Assembly: GCF_000719865.1 (NCBI RefSeq)
Contig: NZ_JOID01000012.1
Coordinates: 106,580-170,579 of the forward strand
Reading direction: 5' to 3'
Origin: Streptomyces albus subsp. albus
GTDB taxonomy: Bacteria; Actinomycetota; Actinomycetes; Streptomycetales; Streptomycetaceae
DNA length: 64,000 bases
Shown here piece by piece: positions 44,728 to 55,412 of this stretch. Position numbers and translations under genes: made by a program. The notes below the pieces were generated by a model, which was not told where the DNA came from, did no database searches, and saw only the letters and a program-made list of their open reading frames with translations. The stretch's first letter is position 1. Each line of letters opens with the position of its first letter.

Positions 44728-45546
44728 TCAGCGGAACCGCCAGCCGTGGTCCACGGGGCCGATCTCCGATCCCAGGGGGAAGCCCGCGGCGATCGCCCCG
44801 GTGACGTACTTCTTGGCCGCCGCGACCGCTGCGGGGACCTCCGCCCCCTTCGCCAGCTCCGCCGCGATGGCGGCGGCGAGGGTGCAGCCGGTGCCGTGGG
44901 TGTGCCGGTTGTCGTGCCGGGCCGCGCGCAGCCGGTGCTCCTCCCGGCCGTCGGTGAGCAAATCCACCGCCTCGCCCGGCAGATGACCGCCCTTGATCAG
45001 CGCCCAGCGCGGGCCGAGGGCGAGCACCGCGTCGGCGGCCCGGCGCAGATCCTCCTCGCGCTCCACGCGGACTCCGGTGAGTTGCTCGACCTCGGGCAGA
45101 TTCGGGGTGGCGACGGTCGCGGCCGGCAGCAGCCGGGTCCGTACGGACTCCAGCGCCGAGGCGGCCAGCAGCGGATCGCCGTGCTTGGAGACCCCGACCG
45201 GGTCCACGACCACCGGCGCCCCGGTGCCGCCGAGGAGCTCCGCGACGGCCTCCACGAGCTCGGCCGAGGAGAGCATCCCGGTCTTCACGGCGTGCACACC
45301 GATGTCGTCCACCACACTGCGGAACTGGGCCCGTACCGCCTCGACGGGCAGGTCCCAGGCGCCCTGCACACCGCGCGAGTTCTGGGCCGTCACGGCCGTG
45401 ATCACGCTCATGCCGTGGGTGCCGAGGGCGAGCATCGTCTTCAGGTCGGCCTGGATGCCCGCCCCGCCGCCGGAGTCCGACCCGGCGACGGTGAGTACGA
45501 GCGGGGGTGTCTGCGAGGCCGGAAGCGGCCGCGGTGATATGTCCAC
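44728..45546 (-). CDS. thiD: hydroxymethylpyrimidine (phosphate) kinase ThiD
   Basis: The 272-residue kinase phosphorylates HMP and HMP-P in thiamine synthesis. Family marks are [46 protein letters not shown] and the terminal [21 protein letters not shown] 45546 lies 11 bp downstream of the thiL stop with no clear ribosome binding site, suggesting coupling by translational readthrough or reinitiation. No TPP riboswitch-like structure is seen nearby. Confidence 0.94.
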   Translation of the reverse strand: MDISPRPLPASQTPPLVLTVAGSDSGGGAGIQADLKTMLALGTHGMSVITAVTAQNSRGVQGAWDLPVEAVRAQFRSVVDDIGVHAVKTGMLSSAELVEAVAELLGGTGAPVVVDPVGVSKHGDPLLAASALESVRTRLLPAATVATPNLPEVEQLTGVRVEREEDLRRAADAVLALGPRWALIKGGHLPGEAVDLLTDGREEHRLRAARHDNRHTHGTGCTLAAAIAAELAKGAEVPAAVAAAKKYVTGAIAAGFPLGSEIGPVDHGWRFR

Positions 45547-45557
45547 GGTCAGGGAAT

Positions 45558-46526
45558 CTACCCGGCGTCCCCGTCCTCGCCGAAGTGGTCCCAGCCCGCC
45601 TTCTCCCAGGGCGCCCCGTCCACGGTGACCTGGGGCAGCGCCGAGCGGCCCAGCACCTCGCCGATCACCCGCCAGCGGGCGGGCAGTTTGGTCTCCGGCG
45701 GGAAGACGGCCGCGAGGGCGTGGTCCTCGCCTCCGCTCAGCACCCAGTGCAGCGGATCGACGCCCACGGCCTGTCCGATGTCGGACATCTGCGAGGGGAT
45801 GTCGACGGCACCGGAGCGCACGTCGATCCGGACCCCGCTGGCCTCCGCGATGTGCCCGAGGTCGGCGATCAGGCCGTCGCTGACGTCGGTCATGGCCGTG
45901 GCGCCGAGCGCCGCCGCCGCGGGACCGGCGTGGTACGGGGGTTCCGGCCGCCGGTGCGCCTCGACGAAGGCGCGCGGCGAGCGGAAACCGCGGGAGAGCA
46001 CCGCGTGCCCCGCGGCGGACCAGCCCAGCCAGCCGGTGACGGCCACGACGTCGCCGGGCCGCGCGCCGGAGCGCAGCACCGGCTCGGCGTTGCGCAGGTC
46101 GCCGAGGGCCGTGATGGAGACCGTGATCGTCTCGCCGCGCACCACATCGCCGCCGACCACCGCGGCCCCCGCCACCTGGCACTCGTCGCGCAGTCCGTCC
46201 ATCAGCTCGGCCGGCCAGGTCGCGGGCAGTTCCGCGGGGACGACGAGCCCGAGCAGCAGCGCCGTGGGCACCGCGCCCATGGCCGCGATGTCCGCCATGT
46301 TCTGCGCCGCTGCCTTGCGGCCGACGTCGTAGGCCGTGGACCAGTCGCGGCGGAAGTGCCGCCCCTCCAGCAGGATGTCCGTGCTGGCGACGACCCGCCG
46401 GTCCGGTGCCGCGACGACCGCCGCGTCGTCGCCGGGCCCCAGCCGCACGGCCGGGGTGGTGGTGAGCCGCGAGGTCAGCTCCCTGATGAGGCCGAACTCG
46501 CCCAACTCCCCCACGGTGCCCTTCAT
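45558..46526 (-). CDS. thiL: thiamine-monophosphate kinase ThiL
   Basis: The 322-residue enzyme makes thiamine pyrophosphate from thiamine phosphate. It has [20 protein letters not shown] with the ATP-binding acidic residues, [13 protein letters not shown] [20 protein letters not shown], and [20 protein letters not shown] near residue 210. ATG 46526 begins [20 protein letters not shown], the normal start. It is 217 bp from the divergent AsnC-like gene and is followed directly by thiD. Confidence 0.95.
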   Translation of the reverse strand: MKGTVGELGEFGLIRELTSRLTTTPAVRLGPGDDAAVVAAPDRRVVASTDILLEGRHFRRDWSTAYDVGRKAAAQNMADIAAMGAVPTALLLGLVVPAELPATWPAELMDGLRDECQVAGAAVVGGDVVRGETITVSITALGDLRNAEPVLRSGARPGDVVAVTGWLGWSAAGHAVLSRGFRSPRAFVEAHRRPEPPYHAGPAAAALGATAMTDVSDGLIADLGHIAEASGVRIDVRSGAVDIPSQMSDIGQAVGVDPLHWVLSGGEDHALAAVFPPETKLPARWRVIGEVLGRSALPQVTVDGAPWEKAGWDHFGEDGDAG

Positions 46527-46743
46527 TCCTGTGCCCCTATCTCCGCCCGGCGGGCGCTGCGGCCCCGGTCCGGTGCTCGGTCTCCCCTGCCGGCCGCGGC
46601 GCCGGCGGTGTCGGTCCTTGGTGTGTTCCGCCGGGCGGCGGGGGGCGCCACAGGCCGTGCGGGGTCTCCCCGCGCCGCCCGGCGGCGCGGTACCGTGGCG
46701 TCCCTTCTTCCCACATGATCCTCGTAGCCGCCCTGGAGGTTCC

Positions 46744-46977
46744 GTGGTACAGGCGTACATCCTGATCCAGACCGAGGTCGGCAAGGCCTCGTCGGTCGCC
46801 GAACTGGTCTCCAAGCTTCCCGGGGTCATCCAGGCAGAGGACGTCACCGGTCCGTACGACGTCATCGTGCGTGCCCAGTCCGACACCGTCGACGAGCTGG
46901 GCCGCCTCGTGGTGGCCAAGGTGCAGCAGATCGACGGCATCACCCGCACCCTGACCTGCCCCGTCGTCCACTTCTGA
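46744..46977 (+). CDS. stand-alone Lrp/AsnC ligand-binding (RAM) domain protein
   Basis: The 77-residue protein (VVQAYILIQTEVGKASSVAE and on) is a single AsnC C-terminal RAM domain without the DNA-binding half. It includes VIQAEDVTGPYDVIVRAQS and the final LTCPVVHF. Such proteins may sense amino acids or dimerise with full-length Lrp regulators. GTG 46744 follows GGAGG. A small DUF3515 gene follows on the same strand. Confidence 0.9.
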   Translation: MVQAYILIQTEVGKASSVAELVSKLPGVIQAEDVTGPYDVIVRAQSDTVDELGRLVVAKVQQIDGITRTLTCPVVHF

Positions 46978-47028
46978 GGCCCCGGGGCGCCCGGCATGCG
47001 CCCGGACCGGCTGGGTAGTCTCGATCGG

Positions 47029-47541
47029 GTGACCACCCTCTTCCGCCGTTTCCTCTGGCTGCCCGTCGTCATCTCCGTGACCGCGGCGGGCTGTTCCGCC
47101 GCCGACAGCGGCCGTCCGGTGCCCACCCCCTCGCCGAAGACCGCGAAGCTCTGCCGGGCCCTGTACCAGGAACTTCCGGAGAAGGTGGACGGACTGGAAC
47201 GGAGCGCCGACGAGCCCCCTTCCGAGTTCGCCGCCGACTGGGGCGACCCCGCCGTCCAGCTGCGCTGCGGGGTGTCCCGTCCCGAGGTCCTCACACCGGG
47301 GACCGAGCGGTACAACCCCACGGCCGAGGGGATCGAGGTGAACGGCGTGCTCTGGCTCCCCGAGAAGCAGGAGAACGGGTACCGCTTCACCACCACCCTG
47401 CGCAAGGCCTACGTCGAGGTGACCGTCCCCCGGGAGTACCGGCCCGAGGTCAACCCGCTGACGGACCTCGCCGACGCCGTCAAGAAGACCATCCCGGACG
47501 CGCTCCAGTCCGATGACGGGGCGGGTTCGACGGGAGACTAG
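47029..47541 (+). CDS. DUF3515 lipoprotein
   Basis: The 170-residue protein starts VTTLFRRFLWLPVVISVTAA, then GCS: an Arg pair, a hydrophobic stretch and a lipobox TAAGC predict a lipoprotein anchored by Cys22. The remainder is the DUF3515 domain (KLCRALYQELPEKVDGLER and VEVTVPREYRPEVNPLTDL). Function is unknown. GTG 47029 gives a normal signal peptide; ATG 46996 would add 11 residues before it. Confidence 0.82.
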   Translation: MTTLFRRFLWLPVVISVTAAGCSAADSGRPVPTPSPKTAKLCRALYQELPEKVDGLERSADEPPSEFAADWGDPAVQLRCGVSRPEVLTPGTERYNPTAEGIEVNGVLWLPEKQENGYRFTTTLRKAYVEVTVPREYRPEVNPLTDLADAVKKTIPDALQSDDGAGSTGD

Positions 47542-47756
47542 CGGCGTCCGGCGCCGGAGGCACCTCCCGCGTCCTCCGGGCAACCGGGGAGCGTCGCAGG
47601 GCGGAGCGCCGCCCGCGCACCGGACGTACAGGAGCGGTGCGGCCACGCGGCGCGCCGGGTTGTCCCCCGTGCCGAGAGCTCGCGGACGGGTGCCGGGCGT
47701 CGCGGGCCGGTGGGCCTTCCCGGTCACAGCACTGGCGCCCCGCCGCGGCGGGCGGC

Positions 47757-48968
47757 TCAGCGGAGCCCGGTCGGCCGCCGCAGGGCGGCCTGGATCAGCC
47801 GGTCCACCAGCTCGGGATAGCTCACGCCGCTCTCCTGCCACATCCGCGGATACATGGAGATGGGGGTGAAGCCCGGCATGGTGTTGATCTCGTTGATCAC
47901 GAACTCGCCGTTCTCCTGCAGGAAGAAGTCGGCGCGGACCAGGCCCTCGCAGGCCGCCGCGTCGAAGGCGAGCACGGCCAGTTCCCTGACCCGGGCGGTC
48001 TCCTCGGGGGTGAGCGGCGCGGGGACCACCCCGGCCGCCGAGTCGATGTACTTGGCCTCGAAGTCGTAGAAGTCGTGCGCGGTGACGGGCGGGATCTCGG
48101 CGGGCACGCTGGCACGCGGACCGTCCTCGAACTCCAGCACCCCGCACTCGATCTCCCGGCCGCGGAGCAGCGACTCGACCAGGATCTTGGGGTCGTGCCG
48201 GCGGGCCTCGGCGACTGCCTCGTCCAGCTCTTCGGGGCCGCTCACCCGGCTGATGCCCATCGAGGAGCCGGCACGCGCGGGCTTGACGAAGACCGGCCAG
48301 CCGTGGTCGGCGGCGAAGTCGATGATCTTCTGACGGGCGGCGGCGCCGCGCTCCGCGCCGCTGCCCTGCTCCCACTCGCGCGGCCGGATCACCGTGTACG
48401 GGCCCACTGGCAGGCCGAAGGAGGTGAAGACCCGCTTCATGTACTCCTTGTCCATGCCGACGGCGGACGCCAGCACTCCGGCGCCGACATAGGGCACCCC
48501 CGAGAGTTCCAGCAGCCCCTGCAGGGTGCCGTCCTCGCCGTACGGACCGTGCAGCACGGGGAAGACGACGTCCACCTCACCGAGCGACTTGGGCACCTGC
48601 CCGGGCTCGGTGTAGACGACCTCGCGGCCGGCCGGGTCGACCGGGAGCAGCACACCGCCCTCGGCGGACTCCGCGAGATCGTCGACGCTCGGCAGGACGC
48701 GGCCGTTGATCGCCATCCGCTCGGGCTCGTCCGCGGTCAGCGCCCAGCGGCCGTCCGTGGTGATGCCGATCGGCAATACCTCGTACTTGCTCCGGTCGAT
48801 GGCGCGCATCACGGCGCCCGCGGTGACCACCGAGATGGCATGTTCGGAGCTGCGGCCGCCGAACACGACGGCGACGCGCGGCTTCCGGCCGGCGGCACCG
48901 GCCGGGACACGGGCCGGGACACCGGAGGAGGCGGGCGCGGGGTTCTGGGTGGATGACTCGCTGCTCAT
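47757..48968 (-). CDS. ddl: D-alanine--D-alanine ligase
   Basis: The 403-residue ATP-grasp enzyme makes the D-Ala-D-Ala terminus of peptidoglycan precursors. Visible marks include RVAVVFGGRSSEHAISVVTA, PVLHGPYGEDGTLQGLLELS, VFVKPARAGSSMGISRV, ADFFLQENGEFVINEINTMP and GFTPISMYPRMW. The two substrate specificity regions look like ordinary Ddl, with no evident D-Lac features. ATG 48968 adds a ~28-residue Ala/Pro-rich leader before the first strand, common in streptomycetes. Confidence 0.95.
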   Translation of the reverse strand: MSSESSTQNPAPASSGVPARVPAGAAGRKPRVAVVFGGRSSEHAISVVTAGAVMRAIDRSKYEVLPIGITTDGRWALTADEPERMAINGRVLPSVDDLAESAEGGVLLPVDPAGREVVYTEPGQVPKSLGEVDVVFPVLHGPYGEDGTLQGLLELSGVPYVGAGVLASAVGMDKEYMKRVFTSFGLPVGPYTVIRPREWEQGSGAERGAAARQKIIDFAADHGWPVFVKPARAGSSMGISRVSGPEELDEAVAEARRHDPKILVESLLRGREIECGVLEFEDGPRASVPAEIPPVTAHDFYDFEAKYIDSAAGVVPAPLTPEETARVRELAVLAFDAAACEGLVRADFFLQENGEFVINEINTMPGFTPISMYPRMWQESGVSYPELVDRLIQAALRRPTGLR

Positions 48969-49074
48969 ATCGGCTTGAGACTACCCTGCGCACCCCGCGC
49001 CGCGGCAGCCACCGGTACCGCATCGGCGTGGACGGATCCGGGGACCGCACCGGCCCGGACGAGGTGAGGAACCG

Positions 49075-50076
49075 TCAGTGGCGTTCGGCCTTGGCGCTGC
49101 GCGACATCAGGTCCTTGAGGGCCACCATCGGCGGCTTGCCGTCATGGACGATCTCCACCACCGTCTCGGTCAGCGGCATGTCGACGCCGTGCCGCCGGGC
49201 CAGTTCCAGTACGGACTCGCAGGACTTCACGCCCTCGGCGGTCTGCTTGGTGGCCGCGATGGTCTGCTCCAGCGTCATCCCGCGGCCCAGGTTGGTGCCG
49301 AAGGTGTGGTTGCGGGAGAGCGGCGAGGAGCAGGTGGCGATGAGATCGCCCATGCCGGCGAGCCCGGCGAAGGTGTGCGCGTCCGCGCCCATGGCGGCCC
49401 CGAGCCGGCTGGTCTCGGCCAGGCCGCGGGTCATCAGCGACGCCTTGGTGTTGTCGCCCAGCCCCATGCCGTCCGCGATGCCCACGGCCAGCGCGATGAC
49501 GTTCTTGACGGCGCCGCCCAGCTCGCAGCCGACGACATCGGTGTTGGTGTACGGGCGGAAGTACGGGGTGTGGCAGGCGGCCTGGAGCCGCCGTGCGACG
49601 GACTCGTCGGCGCAGGCGACCACCGAGGCGGCGGGCTGCCGGGCGGCGATCTCCGGAGCGAGGTTGGGACCGGTGAGCACGGCGACGCGTTCCGCCGGCA
49701 CACCGGCGACTTCCTCGATCACCTCGCTCATCCGCTTGGCCGTGCCGAGTTCGACGCCCTTCATCAGGCTGACGAGCACGGTGTCGGACGGCAGCAGCGG
49801 CGCCCACGCGGCCAGGTTGCCGCGCAGGGTCTGCGAGGGTACGGCGAGCACCGTGAACTCGGCGCCCCGGGCGGCCTCGGCGGGATCGGTCGTGGCCCGT
49901 ACGGTCGGCGGCAGTTCGACGCCGGGCAGATAGCCGGGGTTGCTGCGGCCGGAGTTGACGGCGTCGACGACCTCCGCGCGGCGGCCCCAGAGGGTCACCT
50001 CGCAGCCGGCGTCGCCGAGCACCATGGCAAAAGCGGTCCCCCATGATCCCGTTCCGTAGACCGCGCAGCGCGTCAC
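49075..50076 (-). CDS. gpsA: glycerol-3-phosphate dehydrogenase [NAD(P)+]
   Basis: The 333-residue enzyme makes sn-glycerol 3-phosphate for phospholipids. The Rossmann site is RCAVYGTGSWGTAFAMVLGD, followed by SLMKGVELGTAKRMSEV, LTGPNLAPEIAARQPAASVV and the catalytic GGAVKNVIALAVGIADGMGL. GTG 50076 overlaps the plsC stop (GTGA), so the two lipid-synthesis genes are coupled. Neighbouring ddl is 106 bp further on. Confidence 0.96.
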   Translation of the reverse strand: MTRCAVYGTGSWGTAFAMVLGDAGCEVTLWGRRAEVVDAVNSGRSNPGYLPGVELPPTVRATTDPAEAARGAEFTVLAVPSQTLRGNLAAWAPLLPSDTVLVSLMKGVELGTAKRMSEVIEEVAGVPAERVAVLTGPNLAPEIAARQPAASVVACADESVARRLQAACHTPYFRPYTNTDVVGCELGGAVKNVIALAVGIADGMGLGDNTKASLMTRGLAETSRLGAAMGADAHTFAGLAGMGDLIATCSSPLSRNHTFGTNLGRGMTLEQTIAATKQTAEGVKSCESVLELARRHGVDMPLTETVVEIVHDGKPPMVALKDLMSRSAKAERH

Positions 50077-50837
50077 GCGCCATCCCCCCGTCCGTGCCGT
50101 TCCTGCCGCCTCCCGCGCTGCTCGGCGCGGGCCCTGCTGTGATCGTAGAGCTGTTCCGGCGCGGGCTCGCCCCGCAGCTCGGCGAGGAGCGCGGTGATCG
50201 CGGCCATGATGGTCTCGGTGGCGGCGCGCAGCACCTCGGCGGTCGGCTCCTGTCCGTAGAACTCGGAGAGGTCCACCGGCGGACCGGCCTGTACCCGCAG
50301 TGTCTTGCGCGGGAAGAGCCGGACCTTCTTCGTCCGGGCGTACGGCGGCACGGCCTCGTTGGCGCCCCACTGGGCCACCGGGATCACCGGCGCCTTGGTG
50401 AGCAGCGCGACCCGGGCGGCCCCGGTCTTGCCCTGCATCGGCCAGTGGTCCGGATCGCGGGTGAGGGTGCCCTCCGGGTAGAAGGCCACGCACTCGCCCC
50501 GGTTGACGGCGTCGACGGCGGCGCGGAAGGCGTTGGCGGCATCGGTCGACTCCCGGTAGACGGGGATCTGGCCGGTGCCGCGGAGGATCATGCCGACGAA
50601 CGGGACCCGGAAAAGCGGTGCCTTGGCGAGGAATCGCGGCACCCGTCCGGTGTTGTACTGAAAGTGCGCGTACGAGAGCGGATCCAGGGCGGAATTGTGA
50701 TTGATGGCGGTGATATATCCGCCGTCGGCCGGAAGGTGCTCCATTCCGTGCCAGTCCCGCTTGAAGAAGAGGAGCAGCGGCGGTTTCGCAATGGCCGCGG
50801 CCAAGCGGTACCAGAAGCCGATTCTGCGGCGGGACAC
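50073..50837 (-). CDS. plsC: 1-acyl-sn-glycerol-3-phosphate acyltransferase
   Basis: The 254-residue membrane-associated acyltransferase has the HX4D motif in ITAINHNSALDPLSYAHF, the substrate-binding FYPEGTLTRDP, and VIPVAQWGANEAV. It makes phosphatidic acid from lysophosphatidic acid or a related acceptor. A hydrophobic N-terminal stretch (YRLAAAIAKPPLLLFF) may anchor it. GTG 50837 follows GAGGA. It leads the plsC-gpsA unit and diverges from cofC. Confidence 0.92.
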   Translation of the reverse strand: MSRRRIGFWYRLAAAIAKPPLLLFFKRDWHGMEHLPADGGYITAINHNSALDPLSYAHFQYNTGRVPRFLAKAPLFRVPFVGMILRGTGQIPVYRESTDAANAFRAAVDAVNRGECVAFYPEGTLTRDPDHWPMQGKTGAARVALLTKAPVIPVAQWGANEAVPPYARTKKVRLFPRKTLRVQAGPPVDLSEFYGQEPTAEVLRAATETIMAAITALLAELRGEPAPEQLYDHSRARAEQRGRRQERHGRGDGA

Positions 50838-51000
50838 TCGGACATCCTCCTCGTGGGACCTGTCGGGCTGCGGGTGGGCAGCCGCACAAGTGTCGCCCCA
50901 GGGCCCCGCTCTGTCGAGCACACGGTATCCCCGTCTCCGCACTCCCGTTCCGGTGGCGGGTGACAATGCGGGGGAAGGCCCGGCGGAGGACGGAGGCGGC

Positions 51001-51642
51001 ATGGGCACGGCCTGGTCACTGGTGATACCGCTGAAGCCGCTGGCCGTGGCCAAGAGCAGGCTGGCGGAGGCGGCGGGAGAGGAGCTGCGTCCGGGGCTCG
51101 CGCTGGCCTTCGCGCAGGACACGGTGGCGGCCGCGGCGGCCACGCCGGGGGTCGGCGATGTGGTGGTCGTCACGGACGATCCGCTGGCCGGGGCCGAACT
51201 GGCGGAGCTCGGCGCGCGGGTGCTCCCGGACGCTCCGCGCGCGGGGCTCAACGCCGCGCTGGCGTACGGGGCGCGGGCCGCGCGGGACCGGCGCCCGGAC
51301 GCCCCCGTGGCGGCGCTCAACGCGGATCTCCCCGCGCTCCGCGCCCCGGAACTGGCACGGGTCCTCTCGGCCGCCGCTCTCTTTCCCCGGGCATTTCTCG
51401 CGGACGCCGAGGGAGTGGGGACGACTTTTCTCTCCGCGGCTCCCGGGGCGGAACTCGGCCCGGCTTTCGGCGGCCCTTCCCGGAATCGGCACCGCCGGTC
51501 CGGAGCCGTGGAAATCACCGTGCCCGGGGTCGATTCGGTCCGGCGCGACGTGGACACCGGAGAGGATCTGCGGGCCGCTCTCCGGCTCGGCGTGGGATTC
51601 CGTACGGCCGCTCTCACCGGCCGCCCGCTGATCGCCGAGTAG
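51001..51642 (+). CDS. cofC: phospholactate/PEP guanylyltransferase (coenzyme F420 synthesis)
   Basis: The 213-residue nucleotidyltransferase starts WSLVIPLKPLAVAKSRLAEA and has DVVVVTDDPLAG, ALNADLPALR and the Gly-rich FLADAEGVGTTFLSA. The family activates 2-phospholactate or phosphoenolpyruvate with GTP in F420 synthesis (CofC/FbiD). ATG 51001 follows GGAGG. It is often found next to plsC and ahead of a small cold-shock-like gene in actinomycetes, as here. Confidence 0.92.
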   Translation: MGTAWSLVIPLKPLAVAKSRLAEAAGEELRPGLALAFAQDTVAAAAATPGVGDVVVVTDDPLAGAELAELGARVLPDAPRAGLNAALAYGARAARDRRPDAPVAALNADLPALRAPELARVLSAAALFPRAFLADAEGVGTTFLSAAPGAELGPAFGGPSRNRHRRSGAVEITVPGVDSVRRDVDTGEDLRAALRLGVGFRTAALTGRPLIAE

Positions 51643-51667
51643 GGCCGCCGGCGGCTACGCTGCCCTT

Positions 51668-51925
51668 ATGCAGGCCACCGCTTACACCTATGACGCCGGA
51701 ACCCGCTGCGGGAGCGTGCTGCTGGACGACGGCACGCCCGTGGAATTCGACGCGGCCGCCTTCGACGCCGGCGGGCTGCGGCTGCTGCGGCCGGGCCAGC
51801 GGGTGCGGATCGAACTGGCGGAGGACGGACCGGCGGAGGAGGGCGGCACCGGGGCCGGGACCGCGGGGGCGGACCGCACCGGCGGGGCACCCCGGATCGC
51901 CCTGGTGACCCTGCAGACGTTCTGA
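51668..51925 (+). CDS. small cold-shock-domain-like protein
   Basis: The 85-residue protein (MQATAYTYDAGTRCGSVLLD and on) has the order of a cold-shock domain: GSVLLDDGTPVEFDAAAF, then LRLLRPGQRVRIELAED, and a final strand IALVTLQTF. The RNP motifs rich in Phe and Lys of CspA are not conserved, so nucleic-acid binding is uncertain. An ~20-residue Gly/Ala linker replaces a loop. It lies 25 bp after cofC and ends before a bidirectional terminator. Confidence 0.72.
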   Translation: MQATAYTYDAGTRCGSVLLDDGTPVEFDAAAFDAGGLRLLRPGQRVRIELAEDGPAEEGGTGAGTAGADRTGGAPRIALVTLQTF

Positions 51926-51953
51926 CGGCCGAGGCGCGCCCCGGACATGCCGC

Positions 51954-51981
51954 GGGCCGGGCTCCCCGAGGAGCCCGGCCC
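51954..51981. terminator. bidirectional hairpin between cold-shock-like gene and hupS
   Basis: Arms GGGCCGGGCTCC (51954-51965) and GGAGCCCGGCCC (51970-51981) are perfect complements around CCGA. The loop on the minus strand is TCGG. It lies between convergent genes, 29 bp from one stop and 33 bp from the other. Confidence 0.87.
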
Positions 51982-52014
51982 AGCGTGGGGGTGGACGGCT
52001 GCCGTACGGCTCGC

Positions 52015-52653
52015 CTACTTCCTGCGGACGGCCGTCTTCTTCGCGGCGGTGTTGCGCGCGGTGGCCTTGCGGGCCGGCGCCTTCTTGGCGGTGGTCTTCT
52101 TGGCCGGAGCCGTCTTGGACGTCGCCTTCTTGGCGGTGGCCGACTTCTTGGCGGTGGTCTTCTTGGCCGCGGCGGTCTTGGCGGTCGCCGCCTTCTTCGC
52201 GGGCGCCGCCTTCTTCGCGGCGGTCTTGCGCGCGGTGGCGGCGGTCTTCTTCGCCGCCCCCTTCTTCGCGGCGGCCTTCTTCGCCGCGGCCTTGGTGGTG
52301 GCGCGCGCGGAAACCCCGCCGGTGAGGCTGCCCTTGGGCGCCTTCTTCACCGCCACCTCGCCTCCCTTGGGAAGCTTCTTGCTCCCGCTCACCAGGTCCT
52401 TGAAGCCCTGGCCGGCGCGGAAGCGGGGCACGGAGGTCTTCTTGACCCGGACCCGCTCCCCCGTCTGCGGGTTGCGGGCGTACCGGGCCGGACGGTCGAC
52501 CTTCTCGAACGAGCCGAATCCGGTGACCGAGACCCGGTCCCCGGCGACCACCGCGCGGACGATCGCGTCCAGCACCGCGTCCACGGCGTCGGCGGCGTTC
52601 TGGCGGCCACCGAGCTTGTCCGCGATCGCTTCTACGAGCTGCGCCTTGTTCAC
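52015..52653 (-). CDS. hupS: HU-family nucleoid protein with Lys/Ala-rich tail (HupS)
   Basis: The 212-residue protein has an N-terminal HU domain (MNKAQLVEAIADKLGGRQNA to about residue 95, including FGSFEKVDRPARYARNPQTG). The C-terminal half is a histone H1-like tail of repeating KKA, AAKK and AKKT units. HupS is the spore-associated HU of Streptomyces that helps nucleoid compaction. Upstream, an AT-rich region has a TATATAT-containing promoter-like element (52697-52720). Confidence 0.95.
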   Translation of the reverse strand: MNKAQLVEAIADKLGGRQNAADAVDAVLDAIVRAVVAGDRVSVTGFGSFEKVDRPARYARNPQTGERVRVKKTSVPRFRAGQGFKDLVSGSKKLPKGGEVAVKKAPKGSLTGGVSARATTKAAAKKAAAKKGAAKKTAATARKTAAKKAAPAKKAATAKTAAAKKTTAKKSATAKKATSKTAPAKKTTAKKAPARKATARNTAAKKTAVRRK

Positions 52654-52779
52654 GTCTTCCCCTTCGGAGACATTGCCTGAACGAATCAGTTCGGGCGATT
52701 TCGCACGTTAGGCAGATATATACCGCAAATCAAAGACGAAACGGTCTAATCACCCTTGTGCCGCAATGGATCTCGACCG

Positions 52780-53013
52780 TTACGCAGGTGTGCCGGGGCG
52801 TAATCGGCTGCCGTCGAGGTCCTGCATGAAGCGCTCCAGACGCCGTGCCGCGCCGGGGAGATCGTGTTTGGCCGCGGCCGTGATGGCAAGCAGCTTCCGG
52901 GAGAGCGCCATCCGCTCGTCCTCCGGGACTTGCAGGGAACGCACCTGTGCGTGCGCTTCCTTGAGGCGGCCCGCGACGAGCTCGTGAAGTGGGAGTTGAG
53001 GGCCGCGTTCCAT
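52780..53013 (-). CDS. small helical protein of unknown function with a TTA codon
   Basis: This 77-residue protein (MERGPQLPLHELVAGRLKEA and on) is predicted mostly helical (QVRSLQVPEDERMALSRKLL). ATG 53013 gives a short product of even codon bias; an upstream in-frame start would add an unconserved stretch. Codon 71 is TTA (52803-52801), so it may be bldA-dependent, as well as ending in TAA. No signal peptide. Similar small proteins occur between hupS and leuD in other streptomycetes. Function unknown. Confidence 0.72.
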   Translation of the reverse strand: MERGPQLPLHELVAGRLKEAHAQVRSLQVPEDERMALSRKLLAITAAAKHDLPGAARRLERFMQDLDGSRLRPGTPA

Positions 53014-53092
53014 GCACAGATTGTGCCATCTGCGGCGAGTTGTCGCCCCACCGGGTGTCAACCCGTTTCGGGAAAGAGCCTCGCACACGCCG

Positions 53093-53121
53093 GCGCCCCC
53101 CGCCTGCGGGGCGGGGGGCGC
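53093..53121. terminator. hairpin downstream of leuD
   Basis: Arms GCGCCCCCCGCC (53093-53104) and GGCGGGGGGCGC (53110-53121) are perfect complements around TGCGG. It lies 53 bp past the leuD stop. No U tract follows. Confidence 0.86.
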
Positions 53122-53173
53122 TGTGGTCCGTACGGCGCCTGGGCCGTACCGGGGAAGGACGCGAACTGGCCGG

Positions 53174-53782
53174 TCAGGCCACGGTGGTGGCGGGTTTGAA
53201 GGCGGGGCGGGAAGCCTCGTAGGCGGCGATGTCGGCCTCGTTCTTCAGGGTGAGGCTGATGTCGTCCAGCCCTTCCAGGAGCCGCCAGCGGGCGTTCTCG
53301 TCGAGATCGAAGGAGGCGGTGAGGACGGTGCCGTCCGGGCGCGGGGCGCGGACCTCACGGGCGACGAGGTCGACGGTGACCGGAGTCCGCGGGTCGGCCT
53401 CGGCCAGCTCCCACAGGGTGTCGACGGTCTCCTGCGGCAGGACCACCGTCAGCAGCCCGTTCTTCAGCGAGTTGCCGCGGAAGATGTCGGCGAAGCGGGA
53501 GGAGAGCACGGCCCTGAAGCCGTAGTTCTGCAGAGCCCAGACCGCGTGCTCGCGCGAGGAGCCGGTACCGAAGTCCGGCCCGGCCACCAGCACGCTCGCG
53601 CCCTGGTACTCGGCCTGGTTCAGGACGAACTGCGGGTCCCTGCGCCAGGCCTCGAAGAGCCCGTCCTCGAAACCGTCGCGGGTGACCTTCTTCAGCCAGT
53701 GCGCCGGGATGATCTGGTCGGTGTCGACGTTGCTGCGCCGCAGCGGTACGGCCCGGCCGGTGTGGGTGGTGAACGCTTCCAT
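53174..53782 (-). CDS. leuD: 3-isopropylmalate dehydratase small subunit
   Basis: The 202-residue subunit pairs with LeuC to convert 2-isopropylmalate to 3-isopropylmalate in leucine synthesis. It has [40 protein letters not shown] and [18 protein letters not shown]. It starts 6 bp after the leuC stop. It ends before a strong hairpin. Confidence 0.97.
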   Translation of the reverse strand: MEAFTTHTGRAVPLRRSNVDTDQIIPAHWLKKVTRDGFEDGLFEAWRRDPQFVLNQAEYQGASVLVAGPDFGTGSSREHAVWALQNYGFRAVLSSRFADIFRGNSLKNGLLTVVLPQETVDTLWELAEADPRTPVTVDLVAREVRAPRPDGTVLTASFDLDENARWRLLEGLDDISLTLKNEADIAAYEASRPAFKPATTVA

Positions 53783-53788
53783 GATGTC

Positions 53789-55213
<1,425 letters not shown>

Positions 55214-55412
55214 CGCTTTCCCTCCGGCCGGCGGCTCTGCCGGCCCATCTCGGCTTGTCGTTCCGTCCCTGCGGTGATCCGCGGGGCGGGTGCGCGTACC
55301 GGTGCCCCCGGGCGCTGGTCCTGCCCGGAGCCGGGTGTCCGCCGGATGTCCAACCGCCGTTCCACCACGGGCCGCTCCTACAGATTGGCGGCTTCCGGGG
55401 AAATGTGAACTT

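Noticed and set aside
44728..46743. TPP riboswitch near thiD/thiL
   Set aside because: I looked for a thi-box-like leader upstream of thiL and found none of its conserved elements; these genes usually lack one.
52015..52400. Repetitive AAGAAG-type DNA in hupS as a repeat array
   Set aside because: It encodes the Lys/Ala-rich histone-like tail of HupS and varies at synonymous positions.
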